NCBI GenBank assembly: GCA_964573295.1
Contig: CAZNJE010000011.1
Location: 1 to 64,000 of the forward strand
Length of the DNA stretch: 64,000 nucleotides
Source: CAYQJL01 sp964573295
GTDB lineage: Bacteria > Eisenbacteria > RBG-16-71-46 > CAIMUX01 > WJJG01
Direction: 5' to 3'
Made by a program: the position numbers and the translations under genes
The notes under the pieces: model-generated
What the model saw: the letters and a program-made list of their open reading frames with translations, nothing else
What the model was told of the DNA's origin: nothing
The model's database searches: none
Part shown: positions 15,451-23,090 of the stretch, piece by piece
How positions within the stretch are numbered: position 1 is the stretch's first letter
Layout: each line of letters starts with the position of its first letter

Positions 15451-18252
15451 ATGTTTGCGCGCCTCGATCCGGTCCGGGTCGTCCTGCTCCCGGGGCTCAT
15501 TCTGCTGGCCCCCGTACTCTTGGCTCTCGTGGCACTCCTGGCAGCCCCGTGTCCCGCATCGGGTTCTCCCGAGCGGGTTCGCACCCCCGACGGCCTGCTG
15601 CTGCCGGCCTACCACGACGGCGTCGATCCGGACCGGGCCGGGGTGCAGCCCTGGGACATCGATCCGGCCGTTCCGGAAGCCGCGGCCAAGATCGCGGCGA
15701 TGGAGCGCTTCGAGACCATGCGCTGGTCCTCCACGCCGACCGCCAACGAGCTGGCGATGGATGCGGTCTATTACGACCTCGACATCGAGATCGACTACCC
15801 CGCCCACACCGTGGAAGGGACCCTGTTGGCGCGCTTGCGCGTGGACGTGGCCGAGATCGATCAAGCCGATCTGGATCTGGCCGAGGGGATGACCGTCTAT
15901 GGTGTTACGCAGAACGGCTCGCCGGTTAGCTTCACGCATCTCGACGAGATCATCACGGTCGATCTCGACGGCACCTACTATCAGGACGACCTCGTCGAGA
16001 TCACGGTCAGCTACGGCGGCACGCCGCCGGCTTCCTATGGCGCTTTCGGCTTCGATTACCACCAGGGCGAGACAGTCGTGTGGACCTTGAGCGAGCCGTT
16101 CGGTGCCCGGTCGTGGTGGCCGTGTGACGACTGGTCGGACGATAAGGCCGACTCGATGGATATCCGGGTGACGGTGCCGACGGGGCAGATCGTGGCGTCG
16201 AACGGCACGCTGCAAGAGGTGGTGAACGGTGCGGACACCGACACCTATTGGTGGCACGAGAGCTATCCGATCGCCACCTACCTGGTCTCGCTGGCCATCT
16301 ATCCCTACACGACGTTCACCGACTACTACTACACCGAGACCGATTCGATGCCGATCGACTTCTTCATCTATCCCGATCACTACAACGAGACGCTCGCGGT
16401 GAACCTGCTCACCAAGGAGATGATCGCCGGCTTCGCCGAGATCTACGGCGAGTATCCGTTCATCGATGAGAAGTACGGCCACGCCGAGTTCAACTGGAGC
16501 GGCGGGATGGAACATCAGACCTGCAGCAGCATGGGTATCTGGGCGTTCAACGAGGCCACGGTCGCTCACGAGCTGGCCCACCAGTGGTGGGGGGATCTGG
16601 TTACCTGCGCGACCTTCCACGATATCTGGCTCAACGAGGGTTTCGCGCGCTACTCCGAGGCGCTCTGGCTTGAGACTCAGTACGGCGAAGCGGGCTTCTG
16701 GGGCAAGATGAACGCCACCCGCTACTATGGTGACGGCACCATCCATGTGCCTGACCTGAGTGACTGGGGACGCATCTTCGATGTCAACCTTACCTACAAC
16801 AAGGCTTCCTGGGTGGTGCACATGCTGCGCGGCGTCATGGGGGATGAGACGTTCTGGGAGTTTCTCCAAGCCTACCGCGACGCGTACGCCTTCGACTCGG
16901 CCACAACCGCCGGCTTCCAGGCCGTGGCCGAATCAGTCTCGGGGCTGGCTCTGGACGACTTCTTCCAGCAGTGGATCTACGGCGAGTATTATCCCACCTA
17001 TGCGTACGAATATGAGACGGTCGAGAATGCCGGTGCCTACGAGCTGCACCTCTCGATCGACCAAATCCAGACCGACACCGGCCTCTTCGCGATGCCGATC
17101 GAGATCGAGGTGGAGCTCGAGAGCGGGGCGACCGATCTCTTCCGCGTCGACAACGCGCAGGCCCACGAGGAGTACGTCTTCGAGATCCCTGAGCCGGCGA
17201 CGGCCGTGATGCTCGATCCCCATGACTGGATCCTGAAGCGGGTGGTCGAGCCGGTGGTGAACCCCACCTTCAGCGAGGGAATCCTCCTGGTCAACGGCGT
17301 GGACTGGGGCACCTACGGCACCGAGATCACCAGCGCCTACGAGGATCGCGCCTTCTGGGGCAACCTCGCGATCTCCTTCTGGGATGTCTTCAGCGAGCCC
17401 GCGGGCGGCTATCCAAGCACCCTGCCTGAGCCGCTGGGCCACGGCCGCGTGCCCTCGAGCACGCTGGGCAGCTTCGAGACTGTCATCTGGATCGGCAACG
17501 ACTACGCGGGCGACATCGACGCCTGGATCAACACTTCGATCATGCCTTACCTCGAGGCCGGCGGGAACGTGCTGCTGATGACGCGCCAGGGGCAGAACTT
17601 CCTGGATGACGCCATGCGCGACTACCTCGGCATCACCCTGACCAATCGCACCACGCTGAATCTGTGCACCTCGGTGCATCCCGAGCTCGAGGACATCGGC
17701 CGGATCGGCCTGCAGAGCTACTGCCGTACATTCGACACCGAACTCGCCCAGGAGACGAGCACCCTGCTCTTCGAGGACACCTACTGGGAGCCGGATGAGG
17801 GGATCGGTGTGTTGCGCGTGCCCACCGAGGGGGGGACTCATAACCCGGGCGGCGGGCGGTTCGCCTTCCTGAGCGGACGGCCTTACCGCTGGAATCACAC
17901 CGATCTGGCCGCGGCGGTGGAGACGATCATCGGCTCGCTGATGGTGAACCCGGCTTCTGCGCCGGAGACGCCGGCGGCGGCTCAGCTCATGCTGCGGCTG
18001 GCCAGCCCGGCTTACCGCGAGGCGGTGATGCAGCTACGGCTGCCGGAAGCGGCTCGCGTGGACCTGAGGCTCTACGACGCTCAGGGACGCTTGGTCCGCA
18101 CGCTGCATCAAGGCGATCTCGACGCGGGCAGCCACAGCCTGGCCTGGGATGGGGTCACCGCCACCGGCGCCCCGGCGAGTGCGGGAATCTACTACGTGCG
18201 CCTGGCGGCTGGAAGCCGGGAACGGGTGCGGTCGATGCTGTTGCTCAGGTGA
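15451..18252 (+). CDS. Secreted M1 family aminopeptidase with sorting domain
   Basis: AAGGAGGT stands eight bases before the ATG at 15451, and a signal peptide follows (hydrophobic LLPGLILLAPVLLALVALLA). Residues about 95-510 are a gluzincin M1 peptidase: the exopeptidase loop reads GGMEH in place of GAMEN, and the zinc site is HELAHQWWG with the second Glu in LNEGFARY. A further domain (about 620-830) has a Rossmann/GATase-like look (ETVIWIGNDYAG, LEAGGNVLLMTRQGQ). The C-terminus is a FlgD-like sorting domain (DAQGRLVRTLHQG, GIYYVRLAAG). The 933-residue enzyme probably works outside the cell in peptide breakdown, together with the carboxypeptidase upstream. Confidence 0.9.
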   Translation: MFARLDPVRVVLLPGLILLAPVLLALVALLAAPCPASGSPERVRTPDGLLLPAYHDGVDPDRAGVQPWDIDPAVPEAAAKIAAMERFETMRWSSTPTANELAMDAVYYDLDIEIDYPAHTVEGTLLARLRVDVAEIDQADLDLAEGMTVYGVTQNGSPVSFTHLDEIITVDLDGTYYQDDLVEITVSYGGTPPASYGAFGFDYHQGETVVWTLSEPFGARSWWPCDDWSDDKADSMDIRVTVPTGQIVASNGTLQEVVNGADTDTYWWHESYPIATYLVSLAIYPYTTFTDYYYTETDSMPIDFFIYPDHYNETLAVNLLTKEMIAGFAEIYGEYPFIDEKYGHAEFNWSGGMEHQTCSSMGIWAFNEATVAHELAHQWWGDLVTCATFHDIWLNEGFARYSEALWLETQYGEAGFWGKMNATRYYGDGTIHVPDLSDWGRIFDVNLTYNKASWVVHMLRGVMGDETFWEFLQAYRDAYAFDSATTAGFQAVAESVSGLALDDFFQQWIYGEYYPTYAYEYETVENAGAYELHLSIDQIQTDTGLFAMPIEIEVELESGATDLFRVDNAQAHEEYVFEIPEPATAVMLDPHDWILKRVVEPVVNPTFSEGILLVNGVDWGTYGTEITSAYEDRAFWGNLAISFWDVFSEPAGGYPSTLPEPLGHGRVPSSTLGSFETVIWIGNDYAGDIDAWINTSIMPYLEAGGNVLLMTRQGQNFLDDAMRDYLGITLTNRTTLNLCTSVHPELEDIGRIGLQSYCRTFDTELAQETSTLLFEDTYWEPDEGIGVLRVPTEGGTHNPGGGRFAFLSGRPYRWNHTDLAAAVETIIGSLMVNPASAPETPAAAQLMLRLASPAYREAVMQLRLPEAARVDLRLYDAQGRLVRTLHQGDLDAGSHSLAWDGVTATGAPASAGIYYVRLAAGSRERVRSMLLLR

Positions 18253-18274
18253 TTTCGTGCACCGTGAGCGCGCG

Positions 18275-18307
18275 ATCGGCCCCCCGCGGTTGTCCCGGGG
18301 GGCCGAT
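18275..18307. terminator. Bidirectional hairpin terminator between convergent genes
   Basis: ATCGGCCCCCCG (18275-18286) pairs perfectly with 18296-18307 around a nine-base loop, between the end of the aminopeptidase gene and the convergent HD-GYP gene. No long T-run follows. Confidence 0.6.
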
Positions 18308-18350
18308 TGCGTTCAGGCGGCGGTTGTCACGGGGGGGCGATTGCGTTCAG
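18285..18350. repeat. 33-bp direct repeat at the terminator
   Basis: The sequence from 18285 to 18317 (GCGGTTGTCCCGGGG... to GTTCAGGC) is repeated at 18318-18350 with few changes. The second copy reaches the last codons of the HD-GYP gene. It looks like a small local duplication that carried one arm of the hairpin. Confidence 0.55.
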
Positions 18351-19447
18351 GCTGCCTCGGCGAGGCCTCCATTGAGCGCGTCACGAATCGGTCCCATGAG
18401 GACGACCATCTCGCGCAGCAGGAATCGATCGAGCTGGTGGTTCATGGTCTCCTGCATCTCGAAGATCGCGTCGTAGGAGGGGATTGCCTCTCGGTAGGAG
18501 CGCTGGGTGGTCATTGCATCGAAGACGTCACAAACCCCGGCGATCTTGGCGTAGGGATGGATATATTCGGCCGTCAAGTTCTGCGGATACCCCTCGCCAT
18601 TGCACCGCTCGTGGTGCTGATGGATCACGGCCGCCGAGTCTTCACTGAGGTGGGTGGCTTGTTCGACCAGCTCAAGGCCTAGGTCTGGATGCATGCGGAT
18701 CACCGCCCATTCGTCCTCGTCGAGGGGGCCCGGCTTGAAGAGGATGGCATCGTCGATCTTCGACTTGCCGATGTCGTGCAGCATGAGCCCGATACCGAGT
18801 TCATCCAGCTCCCGGCTGGTGTAACCGAGACGAGAGGCCAGAGCGAGTCCGAAGATGCAGACGTTCACCGAGTGGGAGAACGTGCTGTAGTCGAAGTTGA
18901 GCAGCTCGATGAGGGCCGTGGTGTTGTCGGGATGCGCGATGAGATGGTGCACGGTCGTTCCGATGAACGCCTTCGTGCGGCGGACGTTGGCCCCCACGCT
19001 GGGATTGGCGAAGAGGTCTTCCATCATGTTCGTGGCCGACCCGTAGAAGACCTCGTTCTTCTCGGCGTCTGAGAGGTTGGGGTCGGAGAGAATCTGATCG
19101 AGGTGCTCCTCCACGTAGCGCAAGTAGGCTCCTCGCTGGGAGGACGCGATGTAGAGCTGTTTGACCCGGCTGGTCCGCAAGCGTTCACGGTGAACCTCTC
19201 CGAAGGTTAGATTGCCCCTCCGGTACAGGACGTAGCTGTCCTGCTTGGGATGGTGAAGGTAGAGGCTGAAACCGGTGATCGTTTCCAGGCGAAGCGATGC
19301 GAGCGAGATCGGGAAGAACTCCTGCGGCTGATCCTGTTGACTGCGGCTGCTACCTCGTGCGTCCTCAGATTCCCGGGATTCATCCGGCTTCGAGGGCCGG
19401 GGCACGACCTGGCGTTTCTGACGACTGGGCCTCTTCTTGGGACTCAT
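18347..19447 (-). CDS. HD-GYP domain protein, probable cyclic-di-GMP phosphodiesterase
   Basis: I start at the ATG at 19447 (MSPKKRPSRQK), giving 366 residues. Residues about 55-160 form an N-terminal domain (ETITGFSLYLHHPKQDSYVL, then a LYRRGNLTF strand and DQILSDPNLSDAEK helix) seen in HD-GYP proteins with a DUF3391-like part. The HD-GYP domain follows: YSTFSHSVNV (first His), MLHDIGKSKIDD (HD), HQHHERCNGEGYP (GYP loop) and VCDVFDAMTTQRSYR. All metal-binding residues I can check are present, so c-di-GMP hydrolysis is likely. A degraded second copy lies at 22035-22691. Confidence 0.88.
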   Translation of the reverse strand: MSPKKRPSRQKRQVVPRPSKPDESRESEDARGSSRSQQDQPQEFFPISLASLRLETITGFSLYLHHPKQDSYVLYRRGNLTFGEVHRERLRTSRVKQLYIASSQRGAYLRYVEEHLDQILSDPNLSDAEKNEVFYGSATNMMEDLFANPSVGANVRRTKAFIGTTVHHLIAHPDNTTALIELLNFDYSTFSHSVNVCIFGLALASRLGYTSRELDELGIGLMLHDIGKSKIDDAILFKPGPLDEDEWAVIRMHPDLGLELVEQATHLSEDSAAVIHQHHERCNGEGYPQNLTAEYIHPYAKIAGVCDVFDAMTTQRSYREAIPSYDAIFEMQETMNHQLDRFLLREMVVLMGPIRDALNGGLAEAA

Positions 19448-19727
19448 GGTGTACCTCGCAAAGTCGGTCTCGGTGGCCGCAAGTGACCAAAGCCATTGCC
19501 CCTGGGGCGGGTGTGCCCCTACTGCTATTCTAGTCGGCGACCGGGAAGGTGCTCTTGCTATCGAATTGTAGGGTAAGCGTTTACAGCCGATACGGGTAGA
19601 GAACATCACCGGTAACCTTCAGTCCGATTGACCTTCGGCGCTAAGTAAAAGTGGCGTAAACGGATAGAAGAGAAGCAAAGTCATCGACAATTCCTGGAAC
19701 TTTTGTGTTCAAAAGCCGTTCAAGATA

Positions 19728-19893
19728 TCGACAACGAGGCGAGAACGAAGTGCCGGGGGACGCGACGACGAAGCGGGAGCGAGGCGAGAGCGAGGCGAGA
19801 GCGCGGCGGGAGAGCGGCGGGAGCGAGGCGGGAGCGAGACGGGAGCGAGACGGGAGCGAGACGGGAGCGAAGCGTGAGCGCGGCGACAACGAG
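19728..19893. repeat. Array of fifteen 11-bp direct repeats (consensus GCGRGAGCGAG)
   Basis: From 19728 the sequence falls into consecutive 11-base units that each end in an ACGAG/AGCGAG-like pattern. There are fifteen, with a single 12-base unit at 19750-19761. The best-kept units are GCGGGAGCGAG and ACGGGAGCGAG between 19817 and 19871. Because 11 is not a multiple of three, the array has no fixed codon reading and is unlikely to be coding. A period near one helical turn suits repeated protein binding on one side of the helix. Confidence 0.8.
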
Positions 19894-20108
19894 GGGCAAC
19901 TGATTCGGATCGCACAATATGGCAGGTGACTGGCCGGGGGCCGGGCGTCAGAAGCCGATGGGGTCCCCGAGGTCGGTCACCACGGCCTTGAGATAGATGG
20001 CTTGAGATAGATGAATGGGTGAGCGGGCGCGGGAGTACGTCGAAAGACCTCCGCAGGATCCACAGCCGGTGTCCCGCGGCCGCCACCCGAACTCGACAAG
20101 AGGTAGCT

Positions 20109-20174
20109 CCGATGTCTCCACGATGTCTTCACGATGACATCACGATGAGGTCGCGATGACATTCCGATGTCTTC
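20109..20174. repeat. Six 11-bp direct repeats (NCGATGNCNTC) upstream of the fasciclin gene
   Basis: Six units in exact 11-base register, each with CGATG at positions 2-6, run from 20109 to 20174 and end 61 bp before the fasciclin start codon. Units are CCGATGTCTCC, ACGATGTCTTC, ACGATGACATC, ACGATGAGGTC, GCGATGACATT and CCGATGTCTTC. The position suits an operator. MerR-type CarH tetramers bind 11-bp direct repeats, and a CarH-like gene begins about 0.9 kb downstream. Confidence 0.75.
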
Positions 20175-20235
20175 AGACAGTGCGAAAGACGACGGAGCGA
20201 GGACATACGGGCTTGGGGCCCAGGAGGATGAGACA

Positions 20236-20787
20236 ATGAAGATGCTCAAGGTACTGATGGCGATTTCGATCAGCTCGGCGGCGGCGTTCTCACTCGCGCC
20301 CGCCATGGCGGGCGGCTGTTCCTCGAAAAGTTCCAAGGACGCTTCGCCCTCGAAGGCCTCGGCGGTGATGTCGCAGGCCGCAACATCTCAAGACCTCGTC
20401 GCTGTGGCGGCCGGGGCGGGTTCCTTTCAGACACTCGTCGCCGCCGTTCAAGCCGCCGGATTGGTGGATGTCCTGAAGAGCAAGGGGCCCTTCACGATCT
20501 TCGCGCCCACGGACGAGGCGTTCGCGAAGCTGCCCGAAGGTACGCTCGAAGCGCTCTTGAAGGACCAAGACAAGCTGGCCGCGATTCTGACCTACCACGT
20601 CGTGCCTGGCAAGCTGATGGCCGCGGACGTGACGGGTTTGAGCAAGGCCAAGACGGTTCAGGGTCAGGAGATCCGGATTGAGAGCGGGAAAGGTGTCATG
20701 GTCAATGAGGCGAATGTGATCCAGACCGACATTGCTGCCTCGAACGGTGTGATTCACGTCATCGACTCAGTAATCCTACCGAGCTAG
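20236..20787 (+). CDS. Secreted fasciclin (FAS1) domain protein
   Basis: The ATG at 20236 has AGGAGG nine bases upstream and starts a signal peptide (KVLMAISISSAAAFSLAPAMA). Residues about 50-183 are one FAS1 domain: AGSFQTLVAAVQAAGLVDVL, the conserved GPFTIFAPTDEAFAKLP (H1 motif), ILTYHVVPGKLMAADV, and the closing strand NGVIHVIDSVILP (H2). Single-domain FAS1 proteins are adhesion or matrix proteins. Length 183 residues fits. The gene is preceded by six 11-bp repeats and followed by a hairpin terminator, so it is likely a single-gene unit under specific control. Confidence 0.92.
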   Translation: MKMLKVLMAISISSAAAFSLAPAMAGGCSSKSSKDASPSKASAVMSQAATSQDLVAVAAGAGSFQTLVAAVQAAGLVDVLKSKGPFTIFAPTDEAFAKLPEGTLEALLKDQDKLAAILTYHVVPGKLMAADVTGLSKAKTVQGQEIRIESGKGVMVNEANVIQTDIAASNGVIHVIDSVILPS

Positions 20788-20812
20788 ATACGCTGGCAGA
20801 GATTGCTCGCAA

Positions 20813-20848
20813 GGCCCCTTCAGCCACCGCGCTGGAGGGGCCGCTTTC
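20813..20848 (+). terminator. Rho-independent-like terminator after the fasciclin gene
   Basis: GGCCCCTTCAGC (20813-20824) pairs with GCTGGAGGGGCC (20831-20842) with one mismatch, and GCTTTC follows. It begins 26 bp after the fasciclin stop codon. Confidence 0.7.
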
Positions 20849-20891
20849 ATGTTCTCGCCCGACGTATCCCGAAAGCCCCGGCCGGACAAAA

Positions 20892-20946
20892 TCTGTTCAC
20901 AATCTTAACATAATAGAAGCGTTCCCGGCAAATCTGATGTACAATT
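20892..20946. promoter_or_regulatory. Candidate CarH-type operator: 11-bp register of TGTNCA-like half-sites
   Basis: In an 11-base register starting at 20892, units 1, 2 and 5 read TCTGTTCACAA, TCTTAACATAA and GATGTACAATT. The last contains TGTACA, which fits the TnTACA half-site known for CarA/CarH regulators; the first two each differ by one base. The site is 94-148 bp upstream of the CarH-like start codon and is AT-rich compared with its surroundings, so it is a good candidate for autoregulation. Confidence 0.55.
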
Positions 20947-21039
20947 GAAAGCGTCAGCTGGCCCGTGGCGAAGAGCGTCACTGGAAGCGCGAATTCGTAT
21001 GCGGCGTCGATCCCGGCTCGAACCCACAAGGAGTGCGTG

Positions 21040-22002
21040 ATGAACCCGCGCCATGATCATAGAGACGAATCCGCCCCGGCTTCCAAGGAGCTTGAGCACG
21101 CTGGAGGGATGCTCTCGATTGGAGCGCTCTCCCGCGCCACGGGCATCCCGATCGAGACGATTCGTACGTGGGAACGCCGCTACGGATTTCCCGTGCCGGA
21201 GCGCAAGCCCTCGGGGCACCGGTTGTATTCGATCGAGAGCGTTCCGCGTTTGCGGCGCATCGGCCAGGCGCTGGCCGAAGGTCATCGCGCCGGCGAGGTC
21301 GTACCGGCCAGTGACGAAGACCTGGCGCGCTTGATCGAGGCGATTCCCAAGTCGAGTGACTCTTTCGGCCCCCGCTCTCGCGGCAGCGAGAGTTTGAGCG
21401 ACGAAGAACTCATCGAGGCCGTTCTGGAGTTCAAGGGCGAGCGGCTCATGCGAGCGCTCCTGCTCGACTGGGCCCGCATGAGACCAATCGACTTCCTGGC
21501 CGAACGAGTCGCCCCGCTCATCCGTTCCGTTGGCCAGGGGTGGGCCGAGAAGCGGCTGGACGTGAGGCACGAGCACTTCCTCTCCGAACGCCTGGGCGAT
21601 CTGCTGCGCTCGTTGCGCATGCCCTTCGAGGAACGGGCCAATGGACCGCTCGTGGTCATGGCCACCCTTCCCGGGGAACTCCACGGTCTCGGATTGCAGA
21701 TGACGGCGCTGCTGTTTGCCTCACACGGTTTTCGTCTGCTGTATTTGGGGACCGACACGCCGGTCGATCAGATCGCGAGTTTGGCGAAGGATCTCGGGGC
21801 GGCCCACGTGGCGCTCAGCGTTTCGGTGGCGACCGGTGGCGCCGGCAGCACGCGTGCGATCAACCGGCTTCGCCAGAGCCTGCCCGATAAGATGACCATT
21901 CTCGTGGGAGGTGAAGGGGCGCGCCCCAAGGAGGGCATCGTCTACTTGCCCGATCTGCGCGACCTGCACGAGTGGTGTCGGAGCCACGGCGGGGTGGGCT
22001 AG
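21040..22002 (+). CDS. CarH/LitR-like MerR regulator with B12-binding domain
   Basis: The start is ATG at 21040, preceded by AAGGAG. Residues about 20-90 are a MerR winged helix (LSIGALSRATGIPIETIRTW, ERRYGFPVPERKPSGHRLY). Residues about 120-200 are the helical cap of B12 photoreceptors, with W and EH of the signature in GQGWAEKRLDVRHEHF. Residues about 205-315 are the Rossmann cobalamin domain with GELHGLGLQM (E-x-H-x-x-G), FRLLYLGTDTP and SVSVATGG. CarH proteins bind adenosylcobalamin as dark tetramers on DNA and fall apart in light. Whether this one senses light is inference. Length 320 residues is typical. Confidence 0.85.
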   Translation: MNPRHDHRDESAPASKELEHAGGMLSIGALSRATGIPIETIRTWERRYGFPVPERKPSGHRLYSIESVPRLRRIGQALAEGHRAGEVVPASDEDLARLIEAIPKSSDSFGPRSRGSESLSDEELIEAVLEFKGERLMRALLLDWARMRPIDFLAERVAPLIRSVGQGWAEKRLDVRHEHFLSERLGDLLRSLRMPFEERANGPLVVMATLPGELHGLGLQMTALLFASHGFRLLYLGTDTPVDQIASLAKDLGAAHVALSVSVATGGAGSTRAINRLRQSLPDKMTILVGGEGARPKEGIVYLPDLRDLHEWCRSHGGVG

Positions 22003-22034
22003 GGACGATGCAGGGGGGGCAGTCTCGGGACGGG

Positions 22035-22691
22035 TCAGGCGGCTTGAGCCTCGTCCTGCTCATCCTCGCTCACGCGCAGCATGAGAACGAGCTCGCGCAG
22101 GATTCGATTGTCGAAGCAGGCCCGTGAGATCTTGGGGGTAGCCGCCTCCGCCTACGATCTCGTGATGCTGGTGCACCACCGTGGCGACCTCCGGCGCTAC
22201 GCGGTCGGTGCTGAGCAGGGGGGCGAGATTGCGGGTGCCCGACTGGATCAAGCCCACCAGATCGGTCGCCAGCGCCTCGGTCCGCCGGATGGCGGTGGGG
22301 CTGGCCGGATCGGCGTAGATCTCGGCCAGCTCGTGATGGGCAGCGGCCTAGACGATGCGGGACTTCTCGAGGGCCGGCAGATCGGGGTCGCTCAGCAGCT
22401 CCGGAGCGTGAGCAGCCAGGTAGAGCTGGTAGGCGTCCCGGTCACCGTCGGCGATCAGCAGGCTGCGGATGCCGTTCTGACGCAGCGTCTCGTAGTGGTC
22501 CCACGTGAAGGCCAAGTCGGTTCGCCGGTAGAGAACCGGTTGCTCCGCCGACCGTGGCGGCAAGTACAGGTCGAATCCAATGATAGCGTCCCGTTGCAGG
22601 GTTTCCAGGCAGATCCAGAGGAATCCCTCGATCGGCGGCTCCACCGCACCCAGGCTCTCCTGAGGCGAATTCTGAGATGCTATGTTCCTCC
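22035..22691 (-). pseudogene. Degraded HD-GYP protein (second copy)
   Basis: Pieces match the intact HD-GYP gene at 18347 in order. The N-terminal domain survives (LETLQRDAIIGFDLYL, VLYRRTDLAF, LLSDPDLPALEKSRIV), then a stop codon, then AAAHHELAEIYADPASPTA. The HD core is deleted, but VATVVHQHHEIVGGGGYPQ survives. The tail is FDNRILRELVLMLRVS in a shifted frame, ending with TGA at 22035. An AGGAGG-like site precedes an ATA where ATG would be expected near 22681. At least one stop, one large deletion and one frameshift show it is dead. Confidence 0.75.
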
Positions 22692-22924
22692 GCGCGCATT
22701 CTGGTGCCGTCGACTCGCCGAATCCAAGATTCAGTTATCGGCACAGCACGCCCGCGGCCTTAGCCGGTCTGCCGACCAAGGCTGAATGCACAGATCGATT
22801 ACGTGAGTGCGCCGTAAATATGCTGCCCGTACCCCAGAGGCGCGGTACGATCATCCGAGACCGGTCCCGGAGACGGTAGCGGCCCGGAGCATTAGCGGAT
22901 TCCGCATGTGGAGGTGCGCGCTAG

Positions 22925-23075
22925 GTGGCCTTGCCGTTCTGCTGCGCTCGTTGCGCATGCCCTTCAAGGATCTTGGGGCGATCCACCTGGCACTCAGCGT
23001 CTCGGTGGCCACCGGGGGGCAGCAGCACGCGTGCGATCAACCGGCTTCCCAGCCGCATATCGGCATCGCGCTCCC
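22925..23075 (+). pseudogene. Fragment of a second CarH-like gene
   Basis: About 150 bases match two separate parts of the intact CarH-like gene joined by a deletion. CTGCTGCGCTCGTTGCGCAT (as near 21601) leads into GATCTTGGGGCG... and on to CGTGCGATCAACCGGCTTC (as near 21788-21876). Translated pieces are LLRSLRMPF and LALSVSVATGG. It lies to the right of the degraded HD-GYP copy in the same relative orientation as the intact pair. Confidence 0.75.
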
Positions 23076-23090
23076 GGTTGTTTTGCCCCG

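Larger units (their letters stand above)
19448..20235. other. Long intergenic region holding two 11-bp repeat arrays
   Basis: No gene is supported here. Frames reading SRSRLAPASLP-like peptides are products of the 11-bp repeat at 19728-19893. The rest is unremarkable until the second array at 20109-20174, just upstream of the fasciclin gene. Confidence 0.6.

Noticed and set aside
15433..16869. Minus-strand frame of 478 codons opposite the M1 aminopeptidase
   Set aside because: Shadow of the aminopeptidase; no motif and no ribosome-binding site.
19728..19893. Arg/Ser/Leu-rich peptides (SRSRLAPASLP-like) read from the 11-bp array
   Set aside because: They arise because the repeat unit is open in several frames; a period of 11 is not compatible with a selected coding repeat.
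20965..21039. Longer start for the CarH-like regulator at 20965
   Set aside because: AAGGAG precedes the ATG at 21040, and the MerR domain begins shortly after it; the extra 25 residues have no domain.
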